A program made the translations under genes and the position numbers. Below, piece by piece: positions 25,333-33,435 of a stretch of DNA of 55,994 nucleotides (positions are counted from its first letter, which is position 1; the number at the start of each line of letters is the position of its first letter). Source of the DNA: Candidatus Nanopelagicales bacterium (lineage in GTDB: Bacteria; Actinomycetota; Actinomycetes; S36-B12; CAIYMF01); NCBI GenBank assembly GCA_025351185.1, contig JANXWJ010000289.1, positions 1-55,994 on the forward strand, written 5' to 3'. The notes beneath the pieces are model-generated. The model was not told the DNA's origin, made no database searches, and saw only the letters and a list, made by a program, of their open reading frames with translations.

Positions 25333-26634
25333 ATGGGGGTGACGCAGACCTTTGATCCCGTCCTCGCGCCGCCGCCTGCCTCGGGTCCGGTGGCCGTTTC
25401 GGACCTGCCCGCCCCGCCAGCCCCCACTCCGGTCGCTGCGGCACCGGCACCGGTCGTGCCAGCGCCGGTCGTGCCCCCTCCGCTCGCGCGGGCCCCGCTC
25501 CCGCCCGCTCCGGTCGCGGCTGCGCCCGCGTACACGGCACCTGCTGCCCTCGTCGGCCCGGTCTCGGTGATCCCGCTCCTGCGTGCTCTCGTCGAGAGCG
25601 GTGGCTCGGACCTGCACTGCAAGGTCGGCTCGGCTCCACGGGTGCGCGTGGATGGTGCGCTGCGCCGTCTGCAGGTACCCGATCTGCGTCCTGAGGACAC
25701 CGAGCACTTCGTCCGCGAGGTGCTGCGCGGCGACCTCATCGAGGAGTTCGCACGGACCAACGAGGCGGACTTCGCCTATGGCATCGATGGTGTCGGACGC
25801 TTCCGCGTCAACGTCTTCCGGCAGCGCGGCAGCGCCGGCCTGGTCTTCCGCCGGGTCAGCATCGGGGCCATCCCGTTGAGCGACCTCGGCCTCCCGGCGG
25901 TCATCGGCCCGTTGTCGCTCGAGCCCCGTGGGCTCGTCCTCGTCACCGGCCCGACCGGCTCGGGCAAGACCACGACGCTGGCCGGCATGGTCGACAACAT
26001 CAACCAGGCGCGCGACGTCCACGTGGTCACCATCGAGGACCCGATCGAGATCCTGCACCACGACAAGCGCGCGATGATCAACCAGCGCGAGGTCCGGGTC
26101 GACACCAAGGACTTCTCGACAGCGCTGCGTGCTGCGATGCGCCAGGATCCCGACGTCATCCTCGTCGGCGAGATGCGCGACCAGGAGACCGTCAAGGCGG
26201 CGATCTCCGCCGCCGAGACCGGCCACTTCGTCATGTCGACGCTGCACACGACCGATGCGCAGGAGACCATCTCGCGCATCATCGACTTCTTCCCGCCGCA
26301 CGAGCAGAACCAGATCCGCCTGGCCCTGGCGGGTGCGCTGCGCGGCATCGTCTGCCAGCGGCTCGTGCCGCGCGCCGACGGCCAGGGTCGCTGCGTCTCG
26401 ATGGAGGTGTGCGTCAACACCGGTCGCGTCTCCGACGCGATCGTCGACCCCGACAAGACCGCGACGATCCACCAGCTCATCGCCGAGGGTGGCTTCTACG
26501 GCATGCAGACGTTCGACCAGCACATGGTCGCGCTCTTCCGTGACGGAGTGATCACCCTCGAGGCGGCGATGGATGCGTCCACGAGTCCTCACGACCTCAT
26601 GGTCGAGCTGCAGCGCCTCGGCCTCGTCGCCTGA
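25333..26634 (+). CDS. pilT: Type IV pilus retraction ATPase PilT-like protein
   Basis: A 433-residue secretion ATPase of the PilT group. It has a Pro/Ala/Val-rich lead of about 75 residues, the PAS-like N-domain (SGGSDLHCKVGSAPRVRVDG), Walker A GPTGSGKT (206-213), the Asp box, Walker B VILVGEMRD (275-283) and the His box GHFVMSTLHTTDA (298-309). The AIRNLIRE helix typical of proteobacterial PilT is not obvious near the end. PilT depolymerises type IV pili using ATP. No pilin, PilB, PilC or prepilin peptidase lies in the window, so its machine is elsewhere or it has another role. The ATG at 25333 is preferred, although the frame is open for 35 more codons. Confidence 0.88.
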   Translation: MGVTQTFDPVLAPPPASGPVAVSDLPAPPAPTPVAAAPAPVVPAPVVPPPLARAPLPPAPVAAAPAYTAPAALVGPVSVIPLLRALVESGGSDLHCKVGSAPRVRVDGALRRLQVPDLRPEDTEHFVREVLRGDLIEEFARTNEADFAYGIDGVGRFRVNVFRQRGSAGLVFRRVSIGAIPLSDLGLPAVIGPLSLEPRGLVLVTGPTGSGKTTTLAGMVDNINQARDVHVVTIEDPIEILHHDKRAMINQREVRVDTKDFSTALRAAMRQDPDVILVGEMRDQETVKAAISAAETGHFVMSTLHTTDAQETISRIIDFFPPHEQNQIRLALAGALRGIVCQRLVPRADGQGRCVSMEVCVNTGRVSDAIVDPDKTATIHQLIAEGGFYGMQTFDQHMVALFRDGVITLEAAMDASTSPHDLMVELQRLGLVA

Positions 26635-26714
26635 CCGTCGCCCGTAAACCGCACTGCCGCACGGACAGATCAGCGACGCCGCCCTCGGCGGCCGTTCGTG
26701 CTGCGGCGTGGTCC

Positions 26715-26720
26715 TAGGGT
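26715..26720 (+). promoter_or_regulatory. -10 box of the hotdog thioesterase gene, leaderless layout
   Basis: TAGGGT ends six bases before the ATG at 26727, without a Shine-Dalgarno sequence. Confidence 0.5.
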
Positions 26721-26726
26721 CGGGCT

Positions 26727-27134
26727 ATGTCCTCCGTCGAGATCGTTGCCGGACTCTCCGCAGACCTGACCTACGTCGTGAGCGCCGACGACACGGCGAT
26801 CGCTCACGGGAGCGGTGACGTACCCGTCCTGGCCACGCCTCGCCTGCTCGCCTGGCTGGAGTCAGCGACGGTGGCGGCCCTGGACGGCGTGCTCACGGCG
26901 GGGTCGACCAGTGTCGGCACCCGCGTCGAGCTCGAGCACAAGGGTGCGTCCCCGATCGGCGCCACTCTGACCGTGCACGCGTCGGTGTCGCACGTCGACG
27001 GCCGGCTCGTACGCTTCGAGGTCGCCGCCGAGCAGGTCCCCTCCGGGAGCACCGACAGCCTCGTCGTGGCCACCGGACGTATCACCCGAGTCGTGGTCGA
27101 CCGACAGCGATTCCTCGCCCCCCTCCACCCCTAG
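26727..27134 (+). CDS. Hotdog-fold thioesterase, FlK-like
   Basis: A 135-residue hotdog protein. The pattern VLATPRLLAWLESATVAAL is the family's central helix, with the glutamate that positions water in fluoroacetyl-CoA thioesterase relatives, followed by SVGTRVELEHKGASPIGATL and the strand VRFEVAAEQ. The closest known type is FlK, although most actinobacterial copies act on ordinary acyl-CoA or have no known substrate. It lies alone, with a leaderless-type promoter and a large shared terminator behind it. The thioester substrate is not identified. Confidence 0.83.
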   Translation: MSSVEIVAGLSADLTYVVSADDTAIAHGSGDVPVLATPRLLAWLESATVAALDGVLTAGSTSVGTRVELEHKGASPIGATLTVHASVSHVDGRLVRFEVAAEQVPSGSTDSLVVATGRITRVVVDRQRFLAPLHP

Positions 27135-27190
27135 CCCGTTGATGTGTAACCACACCGGGCTATAGCCCGTTGTGGTTACACATGAACGGG
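27135..27190. terminator. 56-bp inverted repeat between two converging genes
   Basis: Two arms of about 27 bases meet at a TATA centre with only two mismatched base pairs. The left arm begins directly after the TAG of the thioesterase gene, and the TAA of the opposite acetyltransferase gene lies inside the right arm (27176-27178). It should form a very stable bidirectional terminator. Its arms contain TGTGTAACCACA-like runs, which is unusual among the GC-rich hairpins of this window. Confidence 0.85.
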
Positions 27191-27712
27191 GGTTGGGTGG
27201 GGGACGGGGCGGGTGAAGGCCCAGAGGTCGACTCCGGGCATGGGCGTCCAGTCGCGGTCGGGCGCTCGGACGAAGCCCAGTCGCTCGTAGAGCCGGTGGG
27301 CCTTGGTGTTGTCGGAGATCACGCAGATGACCAGGCGTACGGCGCCCGTGGCCACGGCGTAGTCCTCGCAGGCCGCGACGAGTGCCTGCGCGACCCCGCC
27401 GCCCCAGGCCTCGGGTGCGACGCCGAGATAGCGGAACTCCACCTCGTCCTCGTGCGCCATCTCCGAGTGCGGGGTGCCGTGCGGCGTGAGGGTGACCGTG
27501 CCGACCAGGCGGGAGTCGCGGAGGGCGACGAGCACGGGATGGGCCGACGCACGGCCCGCGACGTCGCGTACGTGAGCGCCGTAGCCACGGTCGTTGTCGA
27601 GCAAGCCCCCAGCGAGGTAGGCGGCCTCGACCAGTGCGCCGGCAGCCTCGTGCTCGTCAGGGCGCACGGGACGGATCTCGAGCACGGATGGTGAGGGAAC
27701 GGAGTCAGGCAC
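27176..27712 (-). CDS. GNAT family acetyltransferase
   Basis: A GNAT enzyme of about 178 residues. The core is VEFRYLGVAPEAWGGGVAQAL with the acetyl-CoA loop in EAWGGGVAQALVAACE, then RLVICVISDNTKAHRLYERL and GFVRAPDRDW, all standard for the fold. The open frame runs further upstream, but those codons overlap the candidate riboswitch region and look non-coding, so I choose the GTG at 27712 with AGGA nearby. The start is uncertain. The acceptor substrate is not known. Its stop codon is embedded in the shared 56-bp terminator. Confidence 0.8.
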   Translation of the reverse strand: MPDSVPSPSVLEIRPVRPDEHEAAGALVEAAYLAGGLLDNDRGYGAHVRDVAGRASAHPVLVALRDSRLVGTVTLTPHGTPHSEMAHEDEVEFRYLGVAPEAWGGGVAQALVAACEDYAVATGAVRLVICVISDNTKAHRLYERLGFVRAPDRDWTPMPGVDLWAFTRPVPHPTPVHV

Positions 27713-27799
27713 GCCCGCGATCCTGCCCTGGTAGCGTCGGCGACGGTCGTCCGGGGGCATCCGGTCGACCGTGCGGGACGACGCCGAGTGCTGCCCCGG

Positions 27800-27946
27800 C
27801 CCGCACAGCATCGAGCAACCGCTCAGGGCAGGAGCGGGGGACCCAATTGCGGGCGCACAGCCAGTGCGTCCTCGGGGTGTAGTCGAGCGCCACTCGACCG
27901 GCCAGCTCCGCGGCCGAACCCGACAGCTCACCCCGCAGGCGTGGCC
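27800..27946 (+). promoter_or_regulatory. Candidate cyclic di-AMP riboswitch (ydaO type)
   Basis: The leader of the M23 peptidase gene carries the sequence marks of the ydaO/yuaA class as I remember them from actinobacteria: GCGGGGGACCCA (27834-27844), CCTCGGGGTGTAGTCGAG (27870-27887) and CCGAACCCGACAGCTCACC (27914-27932) followed by CGCAGGCG. An ordinary ribosome-binding GGAGGA (27947-27952) comes directly after. In actinobacteria this class sits before cell-wall hydrolases of the Rpf, NlpC/P60 and M23 types, as here. The limits are approximate. Confidence 0.75.
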
Positions 27947-27957
27947 GGAGGATCTCC

Positions 27958-29001
27958 ATGCCCGTTGCCAGGCCCGCAAGGACCCTGCCGCGCCGCGTCG
28001 CAGCCAGTGCTGCTGCCGCCGTGTGCGCCGTTCTGCTCGTCCCGCACGTCACAGGGGCCGGCGCTGCGCCGGCGGCCGACGACGTAACCGCAGTGGGGTC
28101 GACGTCCAGCGTTATGCTCGAGGCGTCCGACAGGGCCTCGCGCGACCCCGAGTCGCCCGACGCCACCTCCGACATCGTGCTGGCCGCGGCCGCCAGGCCG
28201 CTGCTCTCCCGTACGACGGCAACGACCTCGACAGCAACGGTCGCGGCCGCGTCCGTGACCACGGCGCTCGCCGCCACCGGGACGACGGCCACGGCAGCCC
28301 GTGCCGGTTCCAGCCGTCCGATGTGGGCCAGGCTGCCGGTGCTGTCGTTCGGGTCGACCGGTGCCGCAGTGACCTACGCACAGAAGAAGCTGGGCATGAC
28401 AGCCACCGGCTACTTCGGTGCCAAGACCCAGCTGGTGGTCCGCCGATTCCAGTCGGGTCACGGGATCCCGGTCGTCGGCAAGGTCGGCCCGCTGACCTGG
28501 AAGGCGTTGCTGACCGGGAAGCCGACGGCGCGCGCCGCGACCCCGCAGGCCGCTCCGACTCCTGCTCCGCGCCCGGCCCCCGATCCCACGGCTCCGCGGT
28601 CCGCCGTGTCCAACGGCCGCGTCTGCCCCGCGCCTGGCGCATCGTTCGGTCAGGGGTGGGGCGCCCAGCGCTCGGGCCACCTGCACCAGGGTCAGGACCT
28701 GATGGGCACCCGCGGGTCCTCGCTCCTCGCCATCGAGGACGGTGTCGTGATCCGCGAGGGCCGCCAGTCCAACGGGGCCCTGCGCATCGTGCTCCAGGGT
28801 CGCAGCGGCGCGAAGTTCTACTACGGCCACATGATGACCGACCTCGTACACGCGGGCAGTCACGTCAAGCGCGGTCAGGTCATCGGCCTCATGGGCGACT
28901 CCGGCAGCCCGGGAGCGGTCCACCTGCACTTCGAGCTCTGGCCCAGCGGCCGCGAGTCAGCAGCGGTAAACCCCGCCCCCCTCCTCCACTCCCTCTGCTA
29001 A
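27958..29001 (+). CDS. Secreted M23 peptidase with peptidoglycan-binding domain
   Basis: A 347-residue exported protein. Residues 1-37 form a signal peptide (basic start, AASAAAAVCAVLLVPHV, cleavage near AGA-AP). Residues 127-187 are a PG_binding_1 domain (LSFGSTGAAVTYAQKKLGM and GYFGAKTQLVVRRFQSGHG). After a Pro/Ala linker, residues 225-340 are an M23 metallopeptidase: the zinc ligands are H243-x3-D247 (HQGQD) and H324 in VHLHFEL, with GHMM at 290-293. It would cut peptide bridges of the cell wall. Expression is probably controlled by the cyclic di-AMP riboswitch in its leader, linking wall turnover to this messenger. Confidence 0.93.
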   Translation: MPVARPARTLPRRVAASAAAAVCAVLLVPHVTGAGAAPAADDVTAVGSTSSVMLEASDRASRDPESPDATSDIVLAAAARPLLSRTTATTSTATVAAASVTTALAATGTTATAARAGSSRPMWARLPVLSFGSTGAAVTYAQKKLGMTATGYFGAKTQLVVRRFQSGHGIPVVGKVGPLTWKALLTGKPTARAATPQAAPTPAPRPAPDPTAPRSAVSNGRVCPAPGASFGQGWGAQRSGHLHQGQDLMGTRGSSLLAIEDGVVIREGRQSNGALRIVLQGRSGAKFYYGHMMTDLVHAGSHVKRGQVIGLMGDSGSPGAVHLHFELWPSGRESAAVNPAPLLHSLC

Positions 29002-29121
29002 CCCACCCCACAAAGCCCCACGCCGCCGCGCGTCCGAGGGAAGAACTTGACCTCTCAGGTCAGAAGCTGCCACTCAAGGGCACATCGTGACCGCAAGTCG
29101 TGATCTTGTACGGCGTCGAGG

Positions 29122-29877
29122 CTAGTCGGCGACCACGAGGCGATAGCCGAGGTCGAGCGAGTCATACGATGCGAGGTCGGCATAGCGCGCCGCCCAGGCG
29201 CCGTCGTCGAGGTCGCGAGCGAGCTGCCTGACCGCCCGGTCGACCAGCCGCTGGTCGAGCAAGGCGAAGGCACTGATCGCGGAGCGCACGCCAGGGTCGA
29301 GGTAGGCCCGCGGCCTTCTCCAGTACGCCGCGAAGAACCCATCGCGGCAATCGTGAGGCACCTCGAGAACTGTCACAGCAGTACGAGATCCGAGACCCGC
29401 AGCGATCTCCCGCACGGTGGGAAGACCTATCTCGCGCTCGAGTGCCTCGGGGAGGTAGTCGCGCGTGAACCAGAAGCTCGACCCCACGACCTCGGGATCC
29501 CACGTCACCACCAACTGGCGTGCTGCCACGCGTCGCAGCTCGGCGAGACCGGCGTCGGGATCGGTCCAGTGGTGGACGGTGAGGATCGCGAGAGCCGCAT
29601 CGAAGGCACCGTTGCCGAACGGCAGCGACTCGGCGACGGCGCGCACCACGGGTGCGGCGTTCGAGGGTCGCTGAGCGAGCATCACGGTCGAAGGCTCGAC
29701 CGCGATCAGGGTGCGGCCGTGGGGCTCGTAGGACCCGCCCCCGGCACCGACGTTGACGACCGTGGTCGCCGGGTCGAGCGCAGCGGTGATCGCGCGCCGC
29801 CACGTCGGCTCCTCACGTCGGTGACCGCCGTAGCCGACACCGATCCGCTCGTACGCCGTGCCCACGGCTTGCGTCAT
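29122..29877 (-). CDS. Class I SAM-dependent methyltransferase
   Basis: A 251-residue Rossmann methyltransferase. The SAM-binding motif I is VVNVGAGGGSYEPHG, motif II has the acidic residue in LIAVEPSTVM, and motif IV reads GAFDAALAILTVHHW. The start is placed at MTQAVGTAYERIGVGY, typical of this group, at 29877; upstream codons belong to the thiamine enzyme gene area. It is related to methyltransferases of the UbiE/type-11 family, acting on small molecules; the substrate is unknown. It lies 31 bases behind the thiamine-diphosphate enzyme gene on the same strand and may be co-transcribed. Confidence 0.87.
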   Translation of the reverse strand: MTQAVGTAYERIGVGYGGHRREEPTWRRAITAALDPATTVVNVGAGGGSYEPHGRTLIAVEPSTVMLAQRPSNAAPVVRAVAESLPFGNGAFDAALAILTVHHWTDPDAGLAELRRVAARQLVVTWDPEVVGSSFWFTRDYLPEALEREIGLPTVREIAAGLGSRTAVTVLEVPHDCRDGFFAAYWRRPRAYLDPGVRSAISAFALLDQRLVDRAVRQLARDLDDGAWAARYADLASYDSLDLGYRLVVAD

Positions 29878-29908
29878 CGCCGGACGACTCCACCGTGATC
29901 CGGCACGC

Positions 29909-31594
29909 TCAGATCCCGGTGGTGGAGCGCGGGTAGGCGATCCGCGGATCGGTGAGGACGTTGACGAGGTAAGGGATTCCGCTGGCGAAGGCACGGTCGA
30001 GCGCCGGCCCGATCTCGGCGGGACCGGTGACGGTCTCACCGCCCCCACCGAGCGCTGTCACCACCTGGTCATAGCGCGTGCCGGGCTGCAGCTCGGCGGC
30101 GACGTCGTAGGAGTAGAGGAACTGCATCGGGTGCTTCTCCAGGCCCCAGATCCCGTTGTTGCCGACCACCATGGTCACGGGCATCTTGTGCCGCACCAAG
30201 GTGTCGACGTCCATGAGGGAGAAGCCCGCAGCACCGTCACCGAGGAGCAGCACGACCTGGCTCGATGGACGCGCGACACGTGCCGCGATCGCATAGCCGA
30301 GACCCGTGCCGAGACAGCCGTAGGGGCCGGGGTCCATCCAACCGCCGGGGCGTGACGGCTCGACGTACTTCCCGGCGTAGGACACGAAGTCTCCGCCGTC
30401 ACCGATGACGACGGCATCCTCGGCCAGGCGGGGGAGGAGCTCGCCATAGATGCGCGCCGGGTGGATCGGGTCGGAGTCGCTGCCGAGGTCAGCCGCGTCC
30501 TTCGCCACGCCTGAGGCGGCGATGGCTGTGAGCTGCACCGCCCAGTCGTCGTACGACGGCTTGCGCAGCAGGTGCTCGACTCCCTCTCTCAGCGCGTCGA
30601 GTGCGAGTCCGAGATCGCCGACAATGCCTGCGCCGAGCGGGATATGGCGGGCGAGCTGTGACGGTGCGTCCACGACGTGCACGACCTTCGCCGCTGTCGT
30701 GCCGTCCTTGCCGCCGAAGGCGCCGTAGCCGAGGCGGAAGTCGAGCGGTGTTCCCACGACGACCACGACGTCGGCGCCAGTGAACGCCACGCCACGGGCA
30801 CGCGTCACCAGCAACGGGTGTCCCGCAGGGAGCACGCCGCGCCCCATGCCGTTGGCGATCGTCGGGATCCCGATCGTCTCGACCAGGCGCCGCGCAGCAT
30901 CTTCGGCACCGCCGGTCCACACATCAGCTCCGAGCACGAGCACCGGATGCACAGCGTCGGCGAGCAGGCGCGCGGCCTCGTCGACGTCGTCGGGATCAGG
31001 TGCGACTGCGATCGCTCGTGCCGCAACGGGAGCGGGCACGTCGGCGTAGGAGAACAGCACGTCCATGGGTACGTCGAGGAACACGGGTCCACGGTGCGGT
31101 GCCAAGGCGGTGCCGAACGCGTTCGACACCGCGCTGCCGACCTCCGCGGTCTGGTGCACGGTGGCCGCGAGCTTGGTGACCGGGCCGAGCAGCGGAGGCT
31201 GGTCGAGCTCCTGCAGAGCTCCTGTGCCCCAACGGTTGTCGGGCGAGCGCCCACCGATCACGACCAGGGGTGACCCATTGAAGTGTGCCGTCGTGATGCC
31301 GCTGACAGCGTTGGTGACACCGGGTCCTGCCGTGACGACCGCGAGTCCCGGCGTGCGCGTGAGCTTCGCCGTGCCCTCCGCCGCGAAGACCGCTGTCTGC
31401 TCGTGCCGTACGTCGACGAGATGCAGCTGCGGCGTGCCTGCTTCGAGTCCTGCCTTGCCGCCCACGGCAGCGTCGTAGAGCGGGAACACGTGCGCCCCCG
31501 ACAGCGTGAACATCGTCTCGACGCCGTGCGCGAGCGCCGCCGCCACCGCGTGTGTGCCGCCATGTCCGTTGAGAGTCCCGAGGTCATCGCTCAT
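29909..31594 (-). CDS. Thiamine diphosphate-dependent enzyme, acetolactate synthase-like
   Basis: A 561-residue three-domain thiamine enzyme of the acetolactate synthase/benzoylformate decarboxylase superfamily. The catalytic glutamate is E65 (VRHEQTAVFAAEGTAK), the middle domain has VLGADVWTGG, and the cofactor motif GDG (LLGDGAAGFSLMDVDTL) is followed by NN (VVGNNGIWGLEKH) at the right distance. Substrate could be pyruvate, another 2-keto acid or oxalyl-CoA; no small regulatory subunit (ilvN) lies beside it, so a role in branched-chain amino-acid synthesis is not implied. The ATG has a TAGGTT box six bases ahead. Confidence 0.87.
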   Translation of the reverse strand: MSDDLGTLNGHGGTHAVAAALAHGVETMFTLSGAHVFPLYDAAVGGKAGLEAGTPQLHLVDVRHEQTAVFAAEGTAKLTRTPGLAVVTAGPGVTNAVSGITTAHFNGSPLVVIGGRSPDNRWGTGALQELDQPPLLGPVTKLAATVHQTAEVGSAVSNAFGTALAPHRGPVFLDVPMDVLFSYADVPAPVAARAIAVAPDPDDVDEAARLLADAVHPVLVLGADVWTGGAEDAARRLVETIGIPTIANGMGRGVLPAGHPLLVTRARGVAFTGADVVVVVGTPLDFRLGYGAFGGKDGTTAAKVVHVVDAPSQLARHIPLGAGIVGDLGLALDALREGVEHLLRKPSYDDWAVQLTAIAASGVAKDAADLGSDSDPIHPARIYGELLPRLAEDAVVIGDGGDFVSYAGKYVEPSRPGGWMDPGPYGCLGTGLGYAIAARVARPSSQVVLLLGDGAAGFSLMDVDTLVRHKMPVTMVVGNNGIWGLEKHPMQFLYSYDVAAELQPGTRYDQVVTALGGGGETVTGPAEIGPALDRAFASGIPYLVNVLTDPRIAYPRSTTGI

Positions 31595-31600
31595 GCTGGA

Positions 31601-31606
31601 AACCTA
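31601..31606 (-). promoter_or_regulatory. -10 box of the thiamine enzyme gene, leaderless layout
   Basis: On the minus strand TAGGTT ends six bases before the ATG at 31594. TTACCGGAAGGTA-like symmetry just upstream could be an operator but is too weak to call. Confidence 0.45.
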
Positions 31607-31889
31607 CCTTCCGGTAACAATTGCCGTGACCCGGACGCGGTCGCCCGCCGTCGGCGGCGTTCGCCGACACGTGGGACGAGAGCGCGACTCGGGCCGCAGG
31701 CCTGGTGGCACGGCCGCTCCGCACTTCGGCGGTCTCCGGTGCGCATTGCTTTCGGACTGCTCAGATCTACTGTGGCGTGATGAGGCTGAGGACGGCGGCG
31801 TGACCGCCGCGCACCCGGAACGATCCGTCGCGGGCGCGTCCTCCACGCCCGAGCGCCATGTCGATCAGGGTTCGAGTCGTGCGGCAGTC

Positions 31890-32353
31890 GTGTCGCTGCG
31901 CGAGATCACCGATGACGACCGAGCCGCCATCGAGGCGCTCGTGGTCACCGAGGTGCAGAGCGACTACGTCGCCAGTGTCAGCGAGTCCCGGCTCGAGGTC
32001 GTCGACCATCCCGACGCCAAGCCGTGGTGTCGCGCGACCTATGCCGGCGACGACCCTGTCGGCTTCGTCATGATCAGCAACGGCATCGCCGTCGACGACA
32101 CGAGATACGTCGGCCCGTACTACCTCTGGCGCCTCTTGGTCGACCACCGCTTCCAGGGGCGGGGCCTTGGCACCGCTGCGCTCGACCTCGTCGTCGACCA
32201 TGTCCGGACCGCCCCGACGCCCGCACGTTTCTGGTCTCGCACGTCATCGGGTCGGCGTCGCCCGCCACGTTGTACGAGCAGTACGGATTCAAAGTCACCG
32301 GAGTTGTTCACGAGGGCGAGCCCATTCTCGAGCGCGACCTCTACCCGACCTGA
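31890..32353 (+). pseudogene. GNAT acetyltransferase gene with one-base frameshift
   Basis: A GNAT of about 155 residues split across two frames. From the GTG at 31890 the chain runs VSLREITDDDRAAIEALVV to PYYLWRLLVDHRFQGRGLGT and AALDLVVDHVRTAP; the match then continues in the next frame as DARTFLVSHVIGSASPATLY and EQYGFKVTGVVHEGEP to a stop at 32353. Adding one C to the C-run at 32212-32215 would join the two parts exactly. Both parts are needed: the first holds the acetyl-CoA loop and the second the last strand and helix. Either the gene is recently inactivated, or the base was lost in sequencing. The rest shows no decay. Confidence 0.8.
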
Positions 32354-32547
32354 CCGCCCGCACCTCCGAACGGTGGGGCTCAGCGAAGGTGCCGGAACGG
32401 AAGGCGACGTGATGCGGCGTCAGCGCAGAAGTGCCAGCCACGGGTGGCCGGGGTGAATCATCGCGATCGCGTCGCCGAGCCACTCACTCTCGGCAGCCGA
32501 CACCAGAGGGAGGTACCCGCTCAGGTCGGCCCGAGCTCGTCCACGGC

Positions 32548-32658
32548 AGCCAGCTCTTGAGCACCCTGCTCGGGTGTCCAGGGAAGCCAGCTCTTGAGCA
32601 CCCTGCTCGGGTGTCCAGGGAAGCCAGCTCTTGAGCACCCTGCTCGGGTGTCCAAGGA
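32548..32658. repeat. Three tandem copies of a 37-bp unit
   Basis: Units at 32548-32584, 32585-32621 and 32622-32658 are identical except for one base near the end of the third. Each unit has an internal hairpin GAGCA-CCC-TGCTC. 37 is not a multiple of three, so the array does not code. It resembles a young minisatellite. There are no spacers, so it is not a CRISPR array. The 190 bases to its left (32354-32547) hold no gene that I can support. Confidence 0.9.
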
Positions 32659-33055
32659 AGCCACGGCGACTCGTCGAGTGCCGGAGTGGCGCCGTCTAGC
32701 TCTTGCGCTGCCACCCGCCCAGAATGCCCCACCAGACGTACGTCCACCACGGTGCCGGGTGCGGTGGGCGGCAACCTGGGGGAGCGACTGCGGCAGGTCC
32801 GAGTCGTCCGCCGCGGCACGTCCGCCGGCCGGCTTCGACCGTCGCGGACCCCGTGGATCGAACCAAACGGCTGAGCGTGGTAGCCTGTCTGAGGTTGCTA
32901 CAGCAGTTCCTCGAACGTTCTTCGGACGCCCGCGGATCGACTCCGCCTGGCTCCCTCGTATTCTCCCTGAGTTTCAGGCAATTGAGGGCACCTGGGCGGC
33001 AACTTGCGGGATGCGACATACGCTTCCCGTCCCGTGCTACGAAAGAGGAACAGTC
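32659..33055 (+). other. Long leader region of the cold-shock gene
   Basis: Nearly 400 bases without a gene. A TAGCCT box at about 32881-32886 could be the promoter of the cold-shock gene, leaving a 5' leader of some 160 bases with runs that are AT-richer than the surroundings. Long structured leaders that respond to temperature are known for cspA genes. Confidence 0.4.
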
Positions 33056-33259
33056 ATGGTCAACGGAACAGTGAAGTGGTTCAACGGCGAGAAGGGCTTC
33101 GGCTTCATCGCCCCCGAGGACGGAAGCGCCGACGTGTTCGTGCACTTCTCCGCGATCGCTTCGTCGGGCTACCGCTCGCTCGAGGAGAACCAGAAGGTCA
33201 CGTTCGACGTCACGCAGGGCCAGAAGGGCCCGCAGGCAGAGAACGTCACGCCTCTCTAG
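33056..33259 (+). CDS. Cold-shock protein CspA family
   Basis: A 67-residue single OB-fold protein. The RNA-binding motifs RNP1 (KGFGFI) and RNP2 (VFVHF) are intact, and the opening [17 protein letters not shown] is classical. It binds single-stranded RNA and DNA and acts as an RNA chaperone; many actinobacterial copies are expressed constantly. The ATG has GAGGAA in front. A strong U-tract terminator follows. The long leader is described separately. Confidence 0.96.
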   Translation: MVNGTVKWFNGEKGFGFIAPEDGSADVFVHFSAIASSGYRSLEENQKVTFDVTQGQKGPQAENVTPL

Positions 33260-33294
33260 ATCCCACAGGATCTCGATGGCCAACGGCCATCACG

Positions 33295-33337
33295 GAACGT
33301 GGACCGCTCCCCCGGGGGTGGTCCACGTTCTTGTTTT
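33295..33337 (+). terminator. Intrinsic terminator after the cold-shock gene
   Basis: GAACGTGGACC (33295-33305) pairs with GGTCCACGTTC (33320-33330), with an inner CCCCCGGGGG stem, and is followed by TTGTTTT. It is the most classical terminator in the window. Confidence 0.92.
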
Positions 33338-33435
33338 CGGACAGCACCGCGGTACGTACGACGACGTGACTACGGACGGTCCTCGTGATGAGCCGGGACG
33401 ACGAGCTGGTGGTATCGATCGGTGGGACGACGAGG

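Noticed and set aside
27180-28292. Long minus-strand frames covering the riboswitch and the M23 gene start
   Set aside because: They are antisense shadows. The M23 protein has a signal peptide, zinc motif and ribosome-binding site on the plus strand.
32548-32658. CRISPR array
   Set aside because: The units join directly without spacers, and no cas gene is near.
32420-32819. Minus-strand frames across the 37-bp repeat (endings such as AIAMIHPGHPWLALLR)
   Set aside because: The repeat period is not a multiple of three and the composition is mixed. The end looks a little protein-like but has no start signal or domain.
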